Positions 8,957 through 17,744 are shown, counted from the stretch's first letter. The stretch: 53,433 nucleotides of DNA from Gammaproteobacteria bacterium (GCA_018820395.1 JAHJOG010000190.1:1-53433), one strand, 5' to 3'. Notes: generated by a model from the letters alone, not told the origin. Program-made: numbers and translations.

Positions 8957-11900
8957 CTAGCCGATGGTCATGAGGCTGGCGTTTCCGCCGGCCGCTGCCG
9001 TGTTGATGCTGAGCGAGCGCTCCACCACCAATGCCTCCAGCGGCACTTCGGTCGAACCGGCGGCCATCGTCCGGATTCCCACGATGGGGCCCGGTCGCTC
9101 GGCGAGCGTTCGGGCGACCGAGCGAAGAGATTCCGCGCCTCCGTGATGGAGCACCGCGTCGAAGTGCACCGTCGGCGCGCGCCAGTCCCGCGCGACCGAG
9201 ATCCGCTGTCGGACTTCTGCGGGCAGCCGGGAAAGCAGCGCGTCCGAACGCTCGTCGACCGGCCACACCGCGCGGCTGCCGACGGCCAGCACCGCCGCCA
9301 ACTGAACCAGCAGGTCCTCCGAGGTGTCCGCCAGACAGAGCACCGCATCGCGGGTCCGCAGCGAATACACGTTGCGCTCTCCGGTCGGCCCGGGCAGCGT
9401 TCTGGATTGGCCGCTTCGGGACAGGGCGGAAAGGCTGTCGCACCGGCGAGCGAGGGCTTCGTTTCCCGACTGCGTGGCCCAACGCCCCAGGGCCGCCAAC
9501 AGGCCTGAACCCGCAGGCTCGCCGCGGTCGGCCTTGCCGGAGTCCGCACCCCCCATCGCTCGAACGAGCACGTCGTCGGGCCGCGACGCCAGCATCCGCG
9601 CCATGTAGAGCGGCCCGCCGGCCTTGGGTCCGGTGCCCGACAGGCCTTCTCCGCCGAAGGGCTGCACACCCACCACCGCGCCGACGATGTTGCGATTGAC
9701 ATAGACATTGCCGGCCCGGGCCGCTTCGACCACCTGATCGATGGTCTCGTCGATGCGCGTGTGCACGCCGAGGGTGAGCCCGTAGCCCGTGCCGTTGATC
9801 TGCGCGAGCAGCGCACCGAGGTCGCGGCGATGAAAGCGCAGCACGTGCAGCACCGGCCCGAACACCTCGCGGTCGAGTTCCGAGATGCTGTCGAGTTCGA
9901 TCAGCGTCGGCACCACGAAGGTCCCGTGGTCGGTCGCGCCGTTCACCTCGCGCGCCTGCCGGTGCACCGTGCGGCCACGCTTCCGCATGGCTGCGATGTG
10001 CCGCTCGATGCCGTCCCGCGCCTCGGCATCGATCACCGGCCCGACATCCACGGCCAGCAGAGCCGGGTTGCCGATGCGGCATTCGGCCATGGCGCCCCGG
10101 AGCATGCCGATGACGCGATCGGCGACGTCGTCCTGCACGCAAAGAATTCGCAGCGCCGAGCACCGCTGGCCCGCGCTGTCGAAGGCCGAGGACACTGCGT
10201 CGACGACCACCTGCTCGACCAGCGCTGAAGAGTCCACGATCATCGCGTTCTGTCCGCCGGTTTCGGCGATCAACGGAATCGGTTGTCCGGCGGCCGTCGA
10301 GCGATCCGCCAAGGTGCGTTGCAGGATGCGCGCGACCTCGGTCGAGCCGGTGAACATCACGCCCTGCACCCTTGCGTCGGCGATCAAGGCGGCCCCCACA
10401 GTGTCGCCACGGCCCGGGAGCAGTTGCACGGCGGCGCGCGGAACGCCCGCTTCCCAGAGCATTCGCACCGCCTGCGCGGCCACGAGCGGCGTCTGTTCGG
10501 CCGGCTTCGCCAAGACCGGATTGCCGGCCGCGAGCGCCGCGGCCACCTGCCCCACGAAGATCGCCAGCGGAAAGTTCCACGGGCTGATGCACACCACGGG
10601 GCCGAGCGGCCGGTGCGTATCGACCGCGAAGTCGGCGCGTGCCTGCGCGCCGTAATAGCGCAGGAAGTCGACCGCCTCGCGCACCTCCGCGATGCCGTTG
10701 GCAAAGGTCTTGCCCGCCTCGCGCGCGAGCAGCCCGAGGAGCCGCGGCATCTCGGCTTCGAGCCGCTCCGCGGCGCGTTCGAGGCAGGCGGCGCGCTCGG
10801 CAGGCGGCGTGCGTCCCCAGGCCGGCGCACCGTCCGCGGCCGATGCCACGGCAGCATCGACATCGCTCTGCGTCGCCTCGACGACTTCGCCGACGATGTC
10901 GCGGTGGTCCGCGGGATTGACAACCTGGTTCGCGCCGGAAGTCGCGGGCTGCTGGACGTCGGCCGCCAGCATGGGGCCCGCGCGCCAGACGGTGTCCTTC
11001 TCGCCCTGCAACGACGCGTTCAATGCCCTCAGCGTGTCGTCGTTCGACAGATCGAGCCCGCGTGAATTGCGGCGGCTTTTTCCGAAGAGCTCCGAGGGCA
11101 GCGGTATCGCCGGGTGCGGCAGGCCGATGTCGCCTTCGGTCTTGCCCATGCGTTCCACCGCAGCGACCGGATCTTCCACCAGCGTCTCGATCGCGATGGC
11201 CGGATCGGCGATGCGGTTCACGAAGGACGTGTTGGCGCCGTTCTCGAGCAGCCGCCGCACGAGATAGGCCAGCAAGGTCTCGTGGGTGCCGACCGGCGCA
11301 TAGATCCGGCAGGGCCGGCCCAGTCGGCCTGCTTCCACCGGCCCGACCACCTGCTCGTACAACGGCTCGCCCATGCCGTGCAGGCACTGGAACTCGTACT
11401 GGCCCGGGTGGTACGCGGCCGGATCGGCCATCTCGTGGATCGCAGCCAGCGTGTGCGCGTTGTGGGTCGCAAACTGCGGGTAGACCGCGTCGGGCGCGGC
11501 CAGCAGCCGGCGCGCGCAAGCGAGGTACGAAACGTCGGTGTGCGCCTTGCGGGTGAACACCGGATAGCCCTCCAGGCCATCGACCTGCGCGCGCTTGATC
11601 TCGCTGTCCCAGTAGGCGCCCTTCACCAGCCGCACCATCAGCCGATGGCCGCTGCGCCGGGCCAGGTCGACGAGATGGTCGATCACGAAGGAGCAGCGCT
11701 TCTGGTAGGCCTGGATCACGAAGCCGATGCCGCCCCATCGGGCCAGGGCCGGCTCGAAGCAGAGCCGCTCGAGGAGATCGAGCGACAGCTCCAGCCGGTC
11801 GGCCTCTTCGGCGTCGATGTTGAGGCCGATGTCGTGGCGTCGTGCAAGCAGGGCCAGGTCGCGCAGGACCGGATAGAGCTCGTCCATCACGCGTGCGTGT

Positions 11901-12727
11901 TGCGCCCGCGCGTAGCGAGGGTGCAGGGCCGACAGCTTGATCGAGATGCCCGGTCCGTCGATCACGCCGCGTCCTGCCGAGGCCTTGCCGATGGCATGGA
12001 TCGCCTGTTCGTACGCGGTGCGATAGCGTTGCGCGTCCTCGGCCGTCAGCGCCGCCTCGCCCAGCATGTCGTAGGAATAACGAAAGCCCGAAGCCTCGTG
12101 CTCGCGCGCGTTGTCCAGCGCCTGGTCGATCGTCTCGCCCGTGACGAACTGTTCGCCCATCACCCGCATCGCCATGTCGACGCCCTTGCGAATCAGTGGC
12201 TCTCCGCCCTTGCCGATCAGCCGCGTCAGCGTGTTCGACAGGCCCGACTCACTGTGGGTCGCCACCAGCTTGCCGGTCAGCAAGAGGCCCCACGTCGCCG
12301 CGTTCACGAAGACCGAGGGACTGCGGCCCGCGTGCGTCTGCCAGTGACCGTCGGCGATCTTGTCGCGGATCAGCGCGTCGCGCGTCGCCGCGTCCGGAAT
12401 GCGCAGCAGCGCCTCGGCCAGGCACATCAGCGCAACGCCTTCCTGCGACGACAGCGCGTACTCCTGCAGCAGACCCTGCACGAGCCCGGCCCGGCCGCCG
12501 GCGTTCTTTCGGTCGCGCAGGCGTTGCGCGATGCGCTGCGCCAGAGCGCTCACCGACGCTTGCTGTGCGGTGGAAAGCCGCGCTTCTTCCATCAACGGCG
12601 GCAACGCTTCGGGCTCGGGCAGACGCGAGGCTGCCGTTACACGAGTTCGCAACGGCGTTGGGAGGCCGAGTCCGTCAACGATGGGCGAGGCGGGATCGAA
12701 AGAGGGCGGCGCAGCGTCGGTGTTCAT
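8957..12727 (-). CDS. putA: Bifunctional proline dehydrogenase / L-glutamate gamma-semialdehyde dehydrogenase PutA
   Basis: A 1256-residue protein oxidising proline to glutamate. The proline dehydrogenase barrel (about 190-510) shows ISIKLSALHPRY, LNIDAEEADRLELSLDL, VRLVKGAYWD and FATHNAHT. The aldehyde dehydrogenase domain (about 550-1010) shows CISPWNFPLAIF, FTGSTEVA, the glutamate loop AETGGQNAM and the catalytic cysteine in SAGQRCSALR. The C-terminal ~200 residues form the extra domain seen in long PutAs. No ribbon-helix-helix DNA-binding region precedes the alpha domain, so it should be an enzyme only and not its own repressor. Start ATG at 12727 (MNTDAAPPSF); the frame stays open upstream into the otn genes, but that part is not PutA-like. 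It lies 35 bases after the DUF3297 gene. Confidence 0.96.
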   Translation of the reverse strand: MNTDAAPPSFDPASPIVDGLGLPTPLRTRVTAASRLPEPEALPPLMEEARLSTAQQASVSALAQRIAQRLRDRKNAGGRAGLVQGLLQEYALSSQEGVALMCLAEALLRIPDAATRDALIRDKIADGHWQTHAGRSPSVFVNAATWGLLLTGKLVATHSESGLSNTLTRLIGKGGEPLIRKGVDMAMRVMGEQFVTGETIDQALDNAREHEASGFRYSYDMLGEAALTAEDAQRYRTAYEQAIHAIGKASAGRGVIDGPGISIKLSALHPRYARAQHARVMDELYPVLRDLALLARRHDIGLNIDAEEADRLELSLDLLERLCFEPALARWGGIGFVIQAYQKRCSFVIDHLVDLARRSGHRLMVRLVKGAYWDSEIKRAQVDGLEGYPVFTRKAHTDVSYLACARRLLAAPDAVYPQFATHNAHTLAAIHEMADPAAYHPGQYEFQCLHGMGEPLYEQVVGPVEAGRLGRPCRIYAPVGTHETLLAYLVRRLLENGANTSFVNRIADPAIAIETLVEDPVAAVERMGKTEGDIGLPHPAIPLPSELFGKSRRNSRGLDLSNDDTLRALNASLQGEKDTVWRAGPMLAADVQQPATSGANQVVNPADHRDIVGEVVEATQSDVDAAVASAADGAPAWGRTPPAERAACLERAAERLEAEMPRLLGLLAREAGKTFANGIAEVREAVDFLRYYGAQARADFAVDTHRPLGPVVCISPWNFPLAIFVGQVAAALAAGNPVLAKPAEQTPLVAAQAVRMLWEAGVPRAAVQLLPGRGDTVGAALIADARVQGVMFTGSTEVARILQRTLADRSTAAGQPIPLIAETGGQNAMIVDSSALVEQVVVDAVSSAFDSAGQRCSALRILCVQDDVADRVIGMLRGAMAECRIGNPALLAVDVGPVIDAEARDGIERHIAAMRKRGRTVHRQAREVNGATDHGTFVVPTLIELDSISELDREVFGPVLHVLRFHRRDLGALLAQINGTGYGLTLGVHTRIDETIDQVVEAARAGNVYVNRNIVGAVVGVQPFGGEGLSGTGPKAGGPLYMARMLASRPDDVLVRAMGGADSGKADRGEPAGSGLLAALGRWATQSGNEALARRCDSLSALSRSGQSRTLPGPTGERNVYSLRTRDAVLCLADTSEDLLVQLAAVLAVGSRAVWPVDERSDALLSRLPAEVRQRISVARDWRAPTVHFDAVLHHGGAESLRSVARTLAERPGPIVGIRTMAAGSTEVPLEALVVERSLSINTAAAGGNASLMTIG

Positions 12728-12762
12728 GGCAAACCGTGGGCACCGCGTCGCGCTGCAAGAGG

Positions 12763-13011
12763 CTACCGGTAGTACGCCTCGACCCGCCCCTTGAGCTTGA
12801 GCAGCAGCGGCTTGCCCTTGCGGTCGAGCGTCTTGCCGGCGGCCACCTTGATCCAGCCTTCGCTGATGCAGTATTCCTCCACGTCGACGCGGTCCTTGCC
12901 GTTGAAGCGGATGCCGATCTCGTGCTCGAACACGTCGGCGTTGAAGTGCGGGCTGGTCGAATCGATCGACAGGTGATCGGGGAGAGGCGGGGTGGGTCGG
13001 GTCTCGGTCAT
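12763..13011 (-). CDS. DUF3297 family protein
   Basis: An 82-residue protein, MTETRPTPPLPDHLSID through to LKLKGRVEAYYR, matching the small conserved DUF3297 family (FNADVFEHEIGIRFNGK and VEEYCISEGWIKV are its hallmark segments). The function is unknown. It begins 12 bases after otnI and ends 35 bases before putA, so it is probably co-transcribed with both. Start ATG at 13011. Confidence 0.85.
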   Translation of the reverse strand: MTETRPTPPLPDHLSIDSTSPHFNADVFEHEIGIRFNGKDRVDVEEYCISEGWIKVAAGKTLDRKGKPLLLKLKGRVEAYYR

Positions 13012-13023
13012 GTCTCGTCGATT

Positions 13024-13833
13024 CTACGAACCGCGGCGCATCCAGCCCAACCCGGCCGACGTGCCTTGCGCCACCGCCCCGCGCGCGGGGCGGTATTCGC
13101 AGCCGACCCAGCCTTCCCAGCCGCATTCGGCCGACACCTGGTCGATCACGTCGAACAAGTAGGGATGGTTCAACTCGCCAAGGTCGGGCTCGTGGCGCTC
13201 GGGCACGCCCGCGATCTGGAAGTGCCCGACACGGCCGGTCGGCAGGTATTTGCGGATCTTCATGGCCACGTCGCCCTCGACGATCTGGCAGTGGTACAGG
13301 TCCATCTGCACCTTGAGGTTGGGCGCGCCGATCATCCCGATGATCTCGTGCGCATGGTCTTGCCGGTTGAGAAAGAAGCGCGGGATGTCGCGCGTGTTGA
13401 TGGGCTCGATCAGCACGTCGCGCCCGCTCTTCGCCGCCTCGGCCGCGGCCCAACGCAGGTTGTCCACGTACACCGGCTGCACCGACTCGCGCTCCACGCC
13501 CTCCGCAAAGAGGCCCGCCATGATGTGGATGCGCGGGCAATCGAGCGCGGCGGCGTAGTCGAGCGCCTTCTGCACGCCTTCGCGAAACTCCTTCTCGCGT
13601 CCCGGCATGCAGGCCAGGCCGCGCTCGCCCGCTTCCCAGTTGCCGGGCGGGCCGTTGAAGAGCACCTGCTGCAGGCCGTTGGCCGACAACCGCGCCGCGA
13701 GTTCGCTCTGCGCATACGCATAGGGAAAGAGGTACTCCACGGCGCGAAAGCCGTCCTTGGCGGCGGCTTCGAAGCGGTCGAGAAAATCCAGCTCCGGATA
13801 GAGCATGGACAGATTGGCGGCAAAGCGGGGCAT
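13024..13833 (-). CDS. otnI: 2-oxo-tetronate isomerase (hydroxypyruvate isomerase family)
   Basis: A 269-residue TIM-barrel isomerase of the Hyi/OtnI family: [21 protein letters not shown], then [72 protein letters not shown] and [12 protein letters not shown]. Conserved Glu, Asp, His and Glu metal ligands are present in those segments. In the threonate pathway OtnI interconverts 2-oxo- and 3-oxo-tetronate. It follows otnC on the same strand, with a 10-base G-rich tandem repeat in the 68-base gap just upstream of its start (ATG at 13833). Hydroxypyruvate isomerase is the alternative, but the presence of ltnD, otnK and otnC favours OtnI. Confidence 0.88.
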   Translation of the reverse strand: MPRFAANLSMLYPELDFLDRFEAAAKDGFRAVEYLFPYAYAQSELAARLSANGLQQVLFNGPPGNWEAGERGLACMPGREKEFREGVQKALDYAAALDCPRIHIMAGLFAEGVERESVQPVYVDNLRWAAAEAAKSGRDVLIEPINTRDIPRFFLNRQDHAHEIIGMIGAPNLKVQMDLYHCQIVEGDVAMKIRKYLPTGRVGHFQIAGVPERHEPDLGELNHPYLFDVIDQVSAECGWEGWVGCEYRPARGAVAQGTSAGLGWMRRGS

Positions 13834-13846
13834 GGCGGATCTCTGT

Positions 13847-13896
13847 GGGTGGGTCTGGGTGGGTCTGGGTGGATCTGGGTGGGTCTGGTGGGCGGG
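13847..13896 (+). repeat. 10-base G-rich tandem repeat with G-quadruplex potential
   Basis: About four to five degenerate copies of GGGTCTGGGT lie head to tail in the gap between otnC and otnI. They give runs of three or more G with 1-3 base loops, for example GGGTGGGTCTGGGTGGG, which satisfies the usual G-quadruplex pattern. The G-rich strand is the template strand for the otn genes, and the repeat begins 13 bases upstream of the otnI start codon. Confidence 0.85.
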
Positions 13897-13901
13897 TCAG
13901 G

Positions 13902-14567
13902 TCACCAGCGGGCACCGAAGGTGCGGCGCAGTTCGTCGATGTCGGCGTCGGACAGCATCGGGCAGGCCGGCCCGGCCAGCGTGCGCAGGCGCGCGGTTTC
14001 TTCGAGTTCTTCGAGCACGGCCATGGCGGCCGCTGGGCTGTCGTGCCACACGTTGGGCCCGAGCCGCGCAAGCATCGCAGCGCGGATCGGCGTGCCGCGC
14101 TCGCCGTAGCGCTCGATGGCCTGCGCGACGAGTTCGGCGGCTTCGGGCGCGCCCGGGCGGTGGTACGGAATCACCGGCACGTGGCCGACCTTCATCACGA
14201 AATAGGGTGTGAGCGCAGCCAGCAGTTCTTCGCCCGGCACTTCGAGCGTGAGCGCGACGCAATGCGTGGAATGCGTGTGGATCACGCAGCGCGTGCCGGC
14301 GTCGAAGCGGGCCGCGCTCTCGTAGATGCGCGCGTGCAGCGCAATGGTCTTGCTGGCCCGGTCGCCGTCGGTCTGCTGCAATCGAAGGTCGAGCCGCGCC
14401 AGCCGCGCGGGGTCGAGAAACCCGAGGCAGGCATCGGTCGGCGTGATGAGAAAGCCGTCGTCCAGCCGCACGCTGATGTTGCCGGCGGTGGCGTGCACGT
14501 AGCCGCGTTCGAACAGGCTGCGGCCGACCCGGCAGATTTCTTCGCGCGCTTGGCTTTCGACGTTCAT
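13902..14567 (-). CDS. otnC: 3-oxo-tetronate 4-phosphate decarboxylase (class II aldolase/adducin family)
   Basis: A 221-residue class II aldolase-like protein: GRSLFERGYVHATAGNISVRLDDGFLITPTDACLG (about 14-50), SKTIALHARIYES, the zinc-binding pair in CVIHTHSTHCVALT, VIPYHRPG and AAMLARLGPNVW. In the threonate/erythronate pathways OtnC converts 3-oxo-tetronate 4-phosphate to dihydroxyacetone phosphate and CO2, the last dedicated step. ATG at 14567. The preceding pathway gene, otnK, lies on the same strand but is separated by about 800 bases holding an antiparallel toxin-antitoxin pair. Confidence 0.88.
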   Translation of the reverse strand: MNVESQAREEICRVGRSLFERGYVHATAGNISVRLDDGFLITPTDACLGFLDPARLARLDLRLQQTDGDRASKTIALHARIYESAARFDAGTRCVIHTHSTHCVALTLEVPGEELLAALTPYFVMKVGHVPVIPYHRPGAPEAAELVAQAIERYGERGTPIRAAMLARLGPNVWHDSPAAAMAVLEELEETARLRTLAGPACPMLSDADIDELRRTFGARW

Positions 14568-14620
14568 GCGGGCACTGTAATTCGTCTTGCGTCGGCGTTG
14601 CTGCGATCGCGCGCCCGGAA

Positions 14621-14649
14621 TTGCCCGCGATCCATCGCCTTGGTAGTAT
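14621..14649 (+). promoter_or_regulatory. Candidate sigma-70 promoter of the AbrB/VapC pair
   Basis: TTGCCC (14621-14626), a 17-base spacer and TAGTAT (14644-14649) match the -35/-10 consensus 4 of 6 each. The -10 overlaps the palindromic operator at 14646-14662, consistent with antitoxin autorepression. Confidence 0.5.
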
Positions 14650-14662
14650 TACCGCGTAATAC
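14646..14662. promoter_or_regulatory. Palindromic operator GTATTAC-CGC-GTAATAC
   Basis: A perfect 7-base inverted repeat with a 3-base centre lies 13 bases before the AbrB-type antitoxin start codon and overlaps its candidate -10. This is the expected position for binding of a dimeric SpoVT/AbrB-fold antitoxin. Confidence 0.6.
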
Positions 14663-14675
14663 CTGGAAAGTCATC

Positions 14676-14909
14676 ATGGAAGTCACATCGGTCACGAGCA
14701 AGGGACAAGTCACCATTCCCAAAGAGCTCCGGCAACAGCTCGGCATCCGGCAAGGCAGCCGCATCGAGTTCTCGCTGGTCGGCGACCATGTCGAGTTGCG
14801 GGTGCGGAGTTCGCCCACCGGCTCGTCCGCAAGCGGCTTCGGCATGCTCAAAAGCCGGCGCCCGTCCGTGCCGGCCGAGTTCGATCCGGCGAGCGTGGCC
14901 AAGAAATGA
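14676..14909 (+). CDS. AbrB/MazE/SpoVT-fold antitoxin
   Basis: A 77-residue swapped-hairpin DNA-binding protein: MEVTSVTSKGQVTIPKELRQ followed by LGIRQGSRIEFSLVGDHVELRV (residues 1-47), then a flexible tail (KSRRPSVPAEFDPASVAKK) expected to cover the toxin active site. ATG at 14676 with GGAAAG upstream. Its stop overlaps the start of the PIN-domain toxin by ATGA. It lies antiparallel inside the otn operon. Confidence 0.9.
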   Translation: MEVTSVTSKGQVTIPKELRQQLGIRQGSRIEFSLVGDHVELRVRSSPTGSSASGFGMLKSRRPSVPAEFDPASVAKK

Positions 14910-15322
14910 TCGGGCTCGACACCAACGTTCTCGCGCGCTACTACATCGAGGACAAGGCCGATTCCCAGGCTCAGGCCCAGCGCCTGGCTGCGCGGCGCCT
15001 GATCGAATCGGGCCAGCCGCTCATGGTCAGCAAGTCGGTGATTCTCGAACTCGAATGGGTCATGCGGGGCTATTACGGGTTTTCGCCGGCCGAAGTCGCG
15101 TCGGTGATGCAGCACCTGCTCGGCCATGCGCACATCGTGGTCGAAGACCGGGACGCCGTCGACCAGGCGCTCTCCAACTGCCAGGACGGGCTCGACTTCG
15201 CCGATGCGCTGCATCATGCAAGCTACAAACGCTGCAGCAGCCTGGCGACCTTCGATGACCGCAAGTTCGCGCGGCGCGCGAAAAAGCTGGGCCTGGCCCC
15301 GTCGGTCACCGTGCTGGGGTAG
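14906..15322 (+). CDS. vapC: PIN-domain toxin, VapC family
   Basis: A 138-residue PIN-domain ribonuclease: MIGLDTNVLARYYIED carries the first acidic residue (Asp5), LELEWVMRGYYGFS the conserved Glu, and GLDFADALHHASYKR with FDDRKFAR the later Asp residues of the magnesium site. VapC toxins cleave tRNA or rRNA when freed from their antitoxin. It overlaps the antitoxin gene by four bases. The pair is inserted between otnK and otnC on the opposite strand, so otn read-through transcription would run antisense to it. Confidence 0.9.
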   Translation: MIGLDTNVLARYYIEDKADSQAQAQRLAARRLIESGQPLMVSKSVILELEWVMRGYYGFSPAEVASVMQHLLGHAHIVVEDRDAVDQALSNCQDGLDFADALHHASYKRCSSLATFDDRKFARRAKKLGLAPSVTVLG

Positions 15323-15362
15323 GCCGTGCGGGCCACGTCGGCCGCACGGGGGTTGCGGGCCA

Positions 15363-16655
15363 TCAGCCGAGCACCCCGAACGCCTTGGTGAAGAAATCCT
15401 CGCTGCCGAAGTTGCCCGACTTGAGCGCGAGATGCACTCCCGCCTGCGAGGCCGCGTCGGCCTTGGCATGGCACCACGGCACACCCGGGTCGATCTGCAT
15501 GCCGATCTGCAGCTGCGTCACGCCGAGTGCCTGCACGCACGCGCCCGAGGTCTCGCCACCGGCCACGACGAGCTGGCGCACGCCGGCCTCGACCAGCCCC
15601 CGCGCGATGGCGGCGATGGTGCGCTCCACCATGGCGCCCGCTTCTTCCACGCCGAGCCGGCCCTGGACGGACTTGACGGCTTCGGAGTCGGCGGTGGAAT
15701 AAACCAGCACCGGCCCGGACGCGAGCAACGGCACCGCCCAGGCCAGCACCTGCGCGGCCACGTCTTCGTCCTGCGAGATACGCAACGGGTCGAGCGCCAT
15801 CGCGGGCCGCCCCGTTGCGATGAAGTTCGCCACCTGCCGGTTGGTTGCCAGCGAACAGCTGCCCGACACCACGGCCCGAAGACCGCTCGCGGGCGGCAGA
15901 TCGCTCGCGGCCGGCGACGGCGCGATGCCGAAGTTGCCCGGCAAGCCAATCGCCACGCCCGACCCCGCCGTGACCAGCGGCAGCGCAGCCAGCGCCGGCC
16001 CGAGGCGCAGCAGGTCGTCGTTCGACACCGCGTCGACGATCGCGATGCCCACGCCTTCGGCGCGCAGTTGCGCGATGCGTTCGCCGATCGCTTCGGCACC
16101 GCGCGCGACGGCGACGTGGTCGATCAGCCCGACCTTGCGCCGCGTCTGCGCCTGCAGCACGCGCACCAGGTTCGGATCGGTCATCGGCGTGAGCGGATGG
16201 TTCTGCATGCCGCTCTCGTTGAGCAGCACGTCGCCCGCGAACAGATAGCCCTTGAACACCGTGCGCTTGTTGTCCGGGAAGGCCGGCGTGGCGATGGTGA
16301 AGTCGGTGCCCAGCGCGTCCATGAGCGCGTCGGTGACCGGGCCGATGTTGCCTTCGGCCGTGCTGTCGAAGGTGGAGCAGTACTTGAAATAGATCTGCCG
16401 CGCGCCCTGCACCTGCAACCAGCGCAGCGCGTCGAGCGACTGCGCCACCGCATCGGCCGGCGCGATGGTGCGCGACTTGAGCGCCACCACCACCGCGTCG
16501 ACCTCGGCGGCCAACGGCCCGGCGGGCACGCCGATGGTCTGCACCACGCGCATGCCGGCACGCACCAGGTTGTTGGCCAGGTCGGTGGCGCCCGTGAAAT
16601 CGTCGGCGATGCAGCCGAGCTTCAGCCTGCCTTCGCCTGCTGCCGGCGCGCTCAT
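15363..16655 (-). CDS. otnK: 3-oxo-tetronate kinase (four-carbon acid sugar kinase, DUF1537 family)
   Basis: A 430-residue kinase: LGCIADDFTGATDLANNLVRAG (N-terminal substrate domain, about 12-33), YFKYCSTFDSTAEGNIGPVTDALM, ATPAFPDNKRTVFKGYLFAGDVLLNESGMQNHPLTPM, and the C-terminal nucleotide-binding part VVAGGETSGACVQALGV. OtnK phosphorylates 3-oxo-tetronate for OtnC. ATG at 16655, whose A overlaps the TGA of a 21-codon mini-ORF that itself overlaps the ltnD stop. It is downstream of ltnD and upstream of otnC on the same strand. Confidence 0.92.
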   Translation of the reverse strand: MSAPAAGEGRLKLGCIADDFTGATDLANNLVRAGMRVVQTIGVPAGPLAAEVDAVVVALKSRTIAPADAVAQSLDALRWLQVQGARQIYFKYCSTFDSTAEGNIGPVTDALMDALGTDFTIATPAFPDNKRTVFKGYLFAGDVLLNESGMQNHPLTPMTDPNLVRVLQAQTRRKVGLIDHVAVARGAEAIGERIAQLRAEGVGIAIVDAVSNDDLLRLGPALAALPLVTAGSGVAIGLPGNFGIAPSPAASDLPPASGLRAVVSGSCSLATNRQVANFIATGRPAMALDPLRISQDEDVAAQVLAWAVPLLASGPVLVYSTADSEAVKSVQGRLGVEEAGAMVERTIAAIARGLVEAGVRQLVVAGGETSGACVQALGVTQLQIGMQIDPGVPWCHAKADAASQAGVHLALKSGNFGSEDFFTKAFGVLG

Positions 16656-16717
16656 ACGAATACCTCCGCGCTGCGCGCTGCGGTGCGAGCGCCTTCGGGC
16701 GGCCGGGCGGCGCTCAT
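16652..16717 (-). CDS. Putative 21-codon coupling mini-ORF between ltnD and otnK
   Basis: The ATG (16717-16715) overlaps the ltnD TGA as ATGA. The frame runs 21 codons (MSAARPPEGARTAARS...) and its TGA overlaps the otnK ATG in the same way. Both junctions share the local sequence ATGAGCGC. It could be a real translational-coupling peptide or a relic of a small duplication. No family is recognised. Confidence 0.35.
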   Translation of the reverse strand: MSAARPPEGARTAARSAEVFV

Positions 16718-17622
16718 ACCTCTCCCTTCGGCAGGTCGATCCCCGGAAAGATCTTGATCACCGCGCTGTCGTCTTCCTTGGCGTAGCCGGCGGTGCTGGC
16801 CTGCATGAACATCTGGTGCGCGGTGGACGCGAGCGGCAGCGGAAACTTGCTGGCGCGCGCGGTGTCGAGCACCAGGCCGAGGTCTTTCACGAAGATGTCG
16901 ACCGCCGACAGCGGCGTGTAGTCGCCGGCCAGCACGTGGGCCATGCGGTTTTCGAACATCCAGCTGTTGCCGGCGCTGTGCGTGATGACTTCGTAGAGCG
17001 CGTCGGCGGCCACGCCTTCGCGCAGGCCCAGCGCCATGGCCTCGGCCGCCGCCGCGATGTGCACGCCCGCGAGGAGCTGGTTGATGATCTTGACCTTGCT
17101 GCCCGCGCCCGCCTTGTCGCCGAGCCGGTAGACCTTGCCGGCCATGGCGTCGAGCACGTCGCCCGCTGCCGCGTAGGCCTCGGGCCGGGCCGAACTCATC
17201 ATGGTCATCTGCCCGCTCGCGGCCTTGGCGGCGCCCCCGGAAATCGGCGCGTCGACGTAGTGGATGCCGTGCTCGGCCAACCGCGACTCGAAACCGATCG
17301 ACACGTTGGGGTCGACCGTCGAGCACATCACGAACACGCTGCCGGGCTTCATGGCGCCGACGAGGCCGCCCGCGCCGCCCGCCCCATCAGCTCCGAACAG
17401 CACGCTCTCGGTCTGCGCCGCGTTGACCACCACCGACGCCACCACCTCGCAGCGCGCGCCCAGTTCGGCAAGCGACGCGCAGGCATGGCCGCCGTCCTTG
17501 GCAAATGCTTCGGCCGCGCCGGGCCGAACGTCGAACACGCTCAACGCGTAGCCCGCGCGGCGCAGGGTCTGCGCGATGCCGTTGCCCATGGCGCCGAGGC
17601 CGATCAGACCGACTGTTTTCAT
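16714..17622 (-). CDS. ltnD: L-threonate dehydrogenase (beta-hydroxyacid dehydrogenase family)
   Basis: A 302-residue NAD-dependent dehydrogenase. The N-terminal Rossmann domain starts MKTVGLIGLGAMGNGIAQTLRRAGY (GxGxxG). It is followed by substrate-site FVMCSTVDPN and YVDAPISGGAAKAASGQMTMM, and the catalytic-lysine region GAGSKVKIINQLLAGVHIAAAAEAM (about 170-195). LtnD oxidises L-threonate to 2-oxo-tetronate. Context (otnK, otnC, otnI on the same strand) supports this over 2-hydroxy-3-oxopropionate reductase. First gene of the operon; start ATG at 17622. No dedicated regulator or transporter gene is adjacent. Confidence 0.88.
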   Translation of the reverse strand: MKTVGLIGLGAMGNGIAQTLRRAGYALSVFDVRPGAAEAFAKDGGHACASLAELGARCEVVASVVVNAAQTESVLFGADGAGGAGGLVGAMKPGSVFVMCSTVDPNVSIGFESRLAEHGIHYVDAPISGGAAKAASGQMTMMSSARPEAYAAAGDVLDAMAGKVYRLGDKAGAGSKVKIINQLLAGVHIAAAAEAMALGLREGVAADALYEVITHSAGNSWMFENRMAHVLAGDYTPLSAVDIFVKDLGLVLDTARASKFPLPLASTAHQMFMQASTAGYAKEDDSAVIKIFPGIDLPKGEV

Positions 17623-17744
17623 CTCACTTCACCTCGACAGACGCTTCGTGCAGCCCGAAACCTGCAGCTGTCATGCGGCGGGCCGAAACTCGTCGTTCGA
17701 CTCTACCTCAGGCTCTCGCGCTTGACGCGCACCTCATGCGTGCC

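Noticed and set aside
12728..14071. The putA frame stays open for a further 448 codons upstream
   Set aside because: It overlaps otnI, otnC and DUF3297, which have strong motifs in other frames; the extension itself is low-complexity Pro/Arg-rich and not PutA-like.
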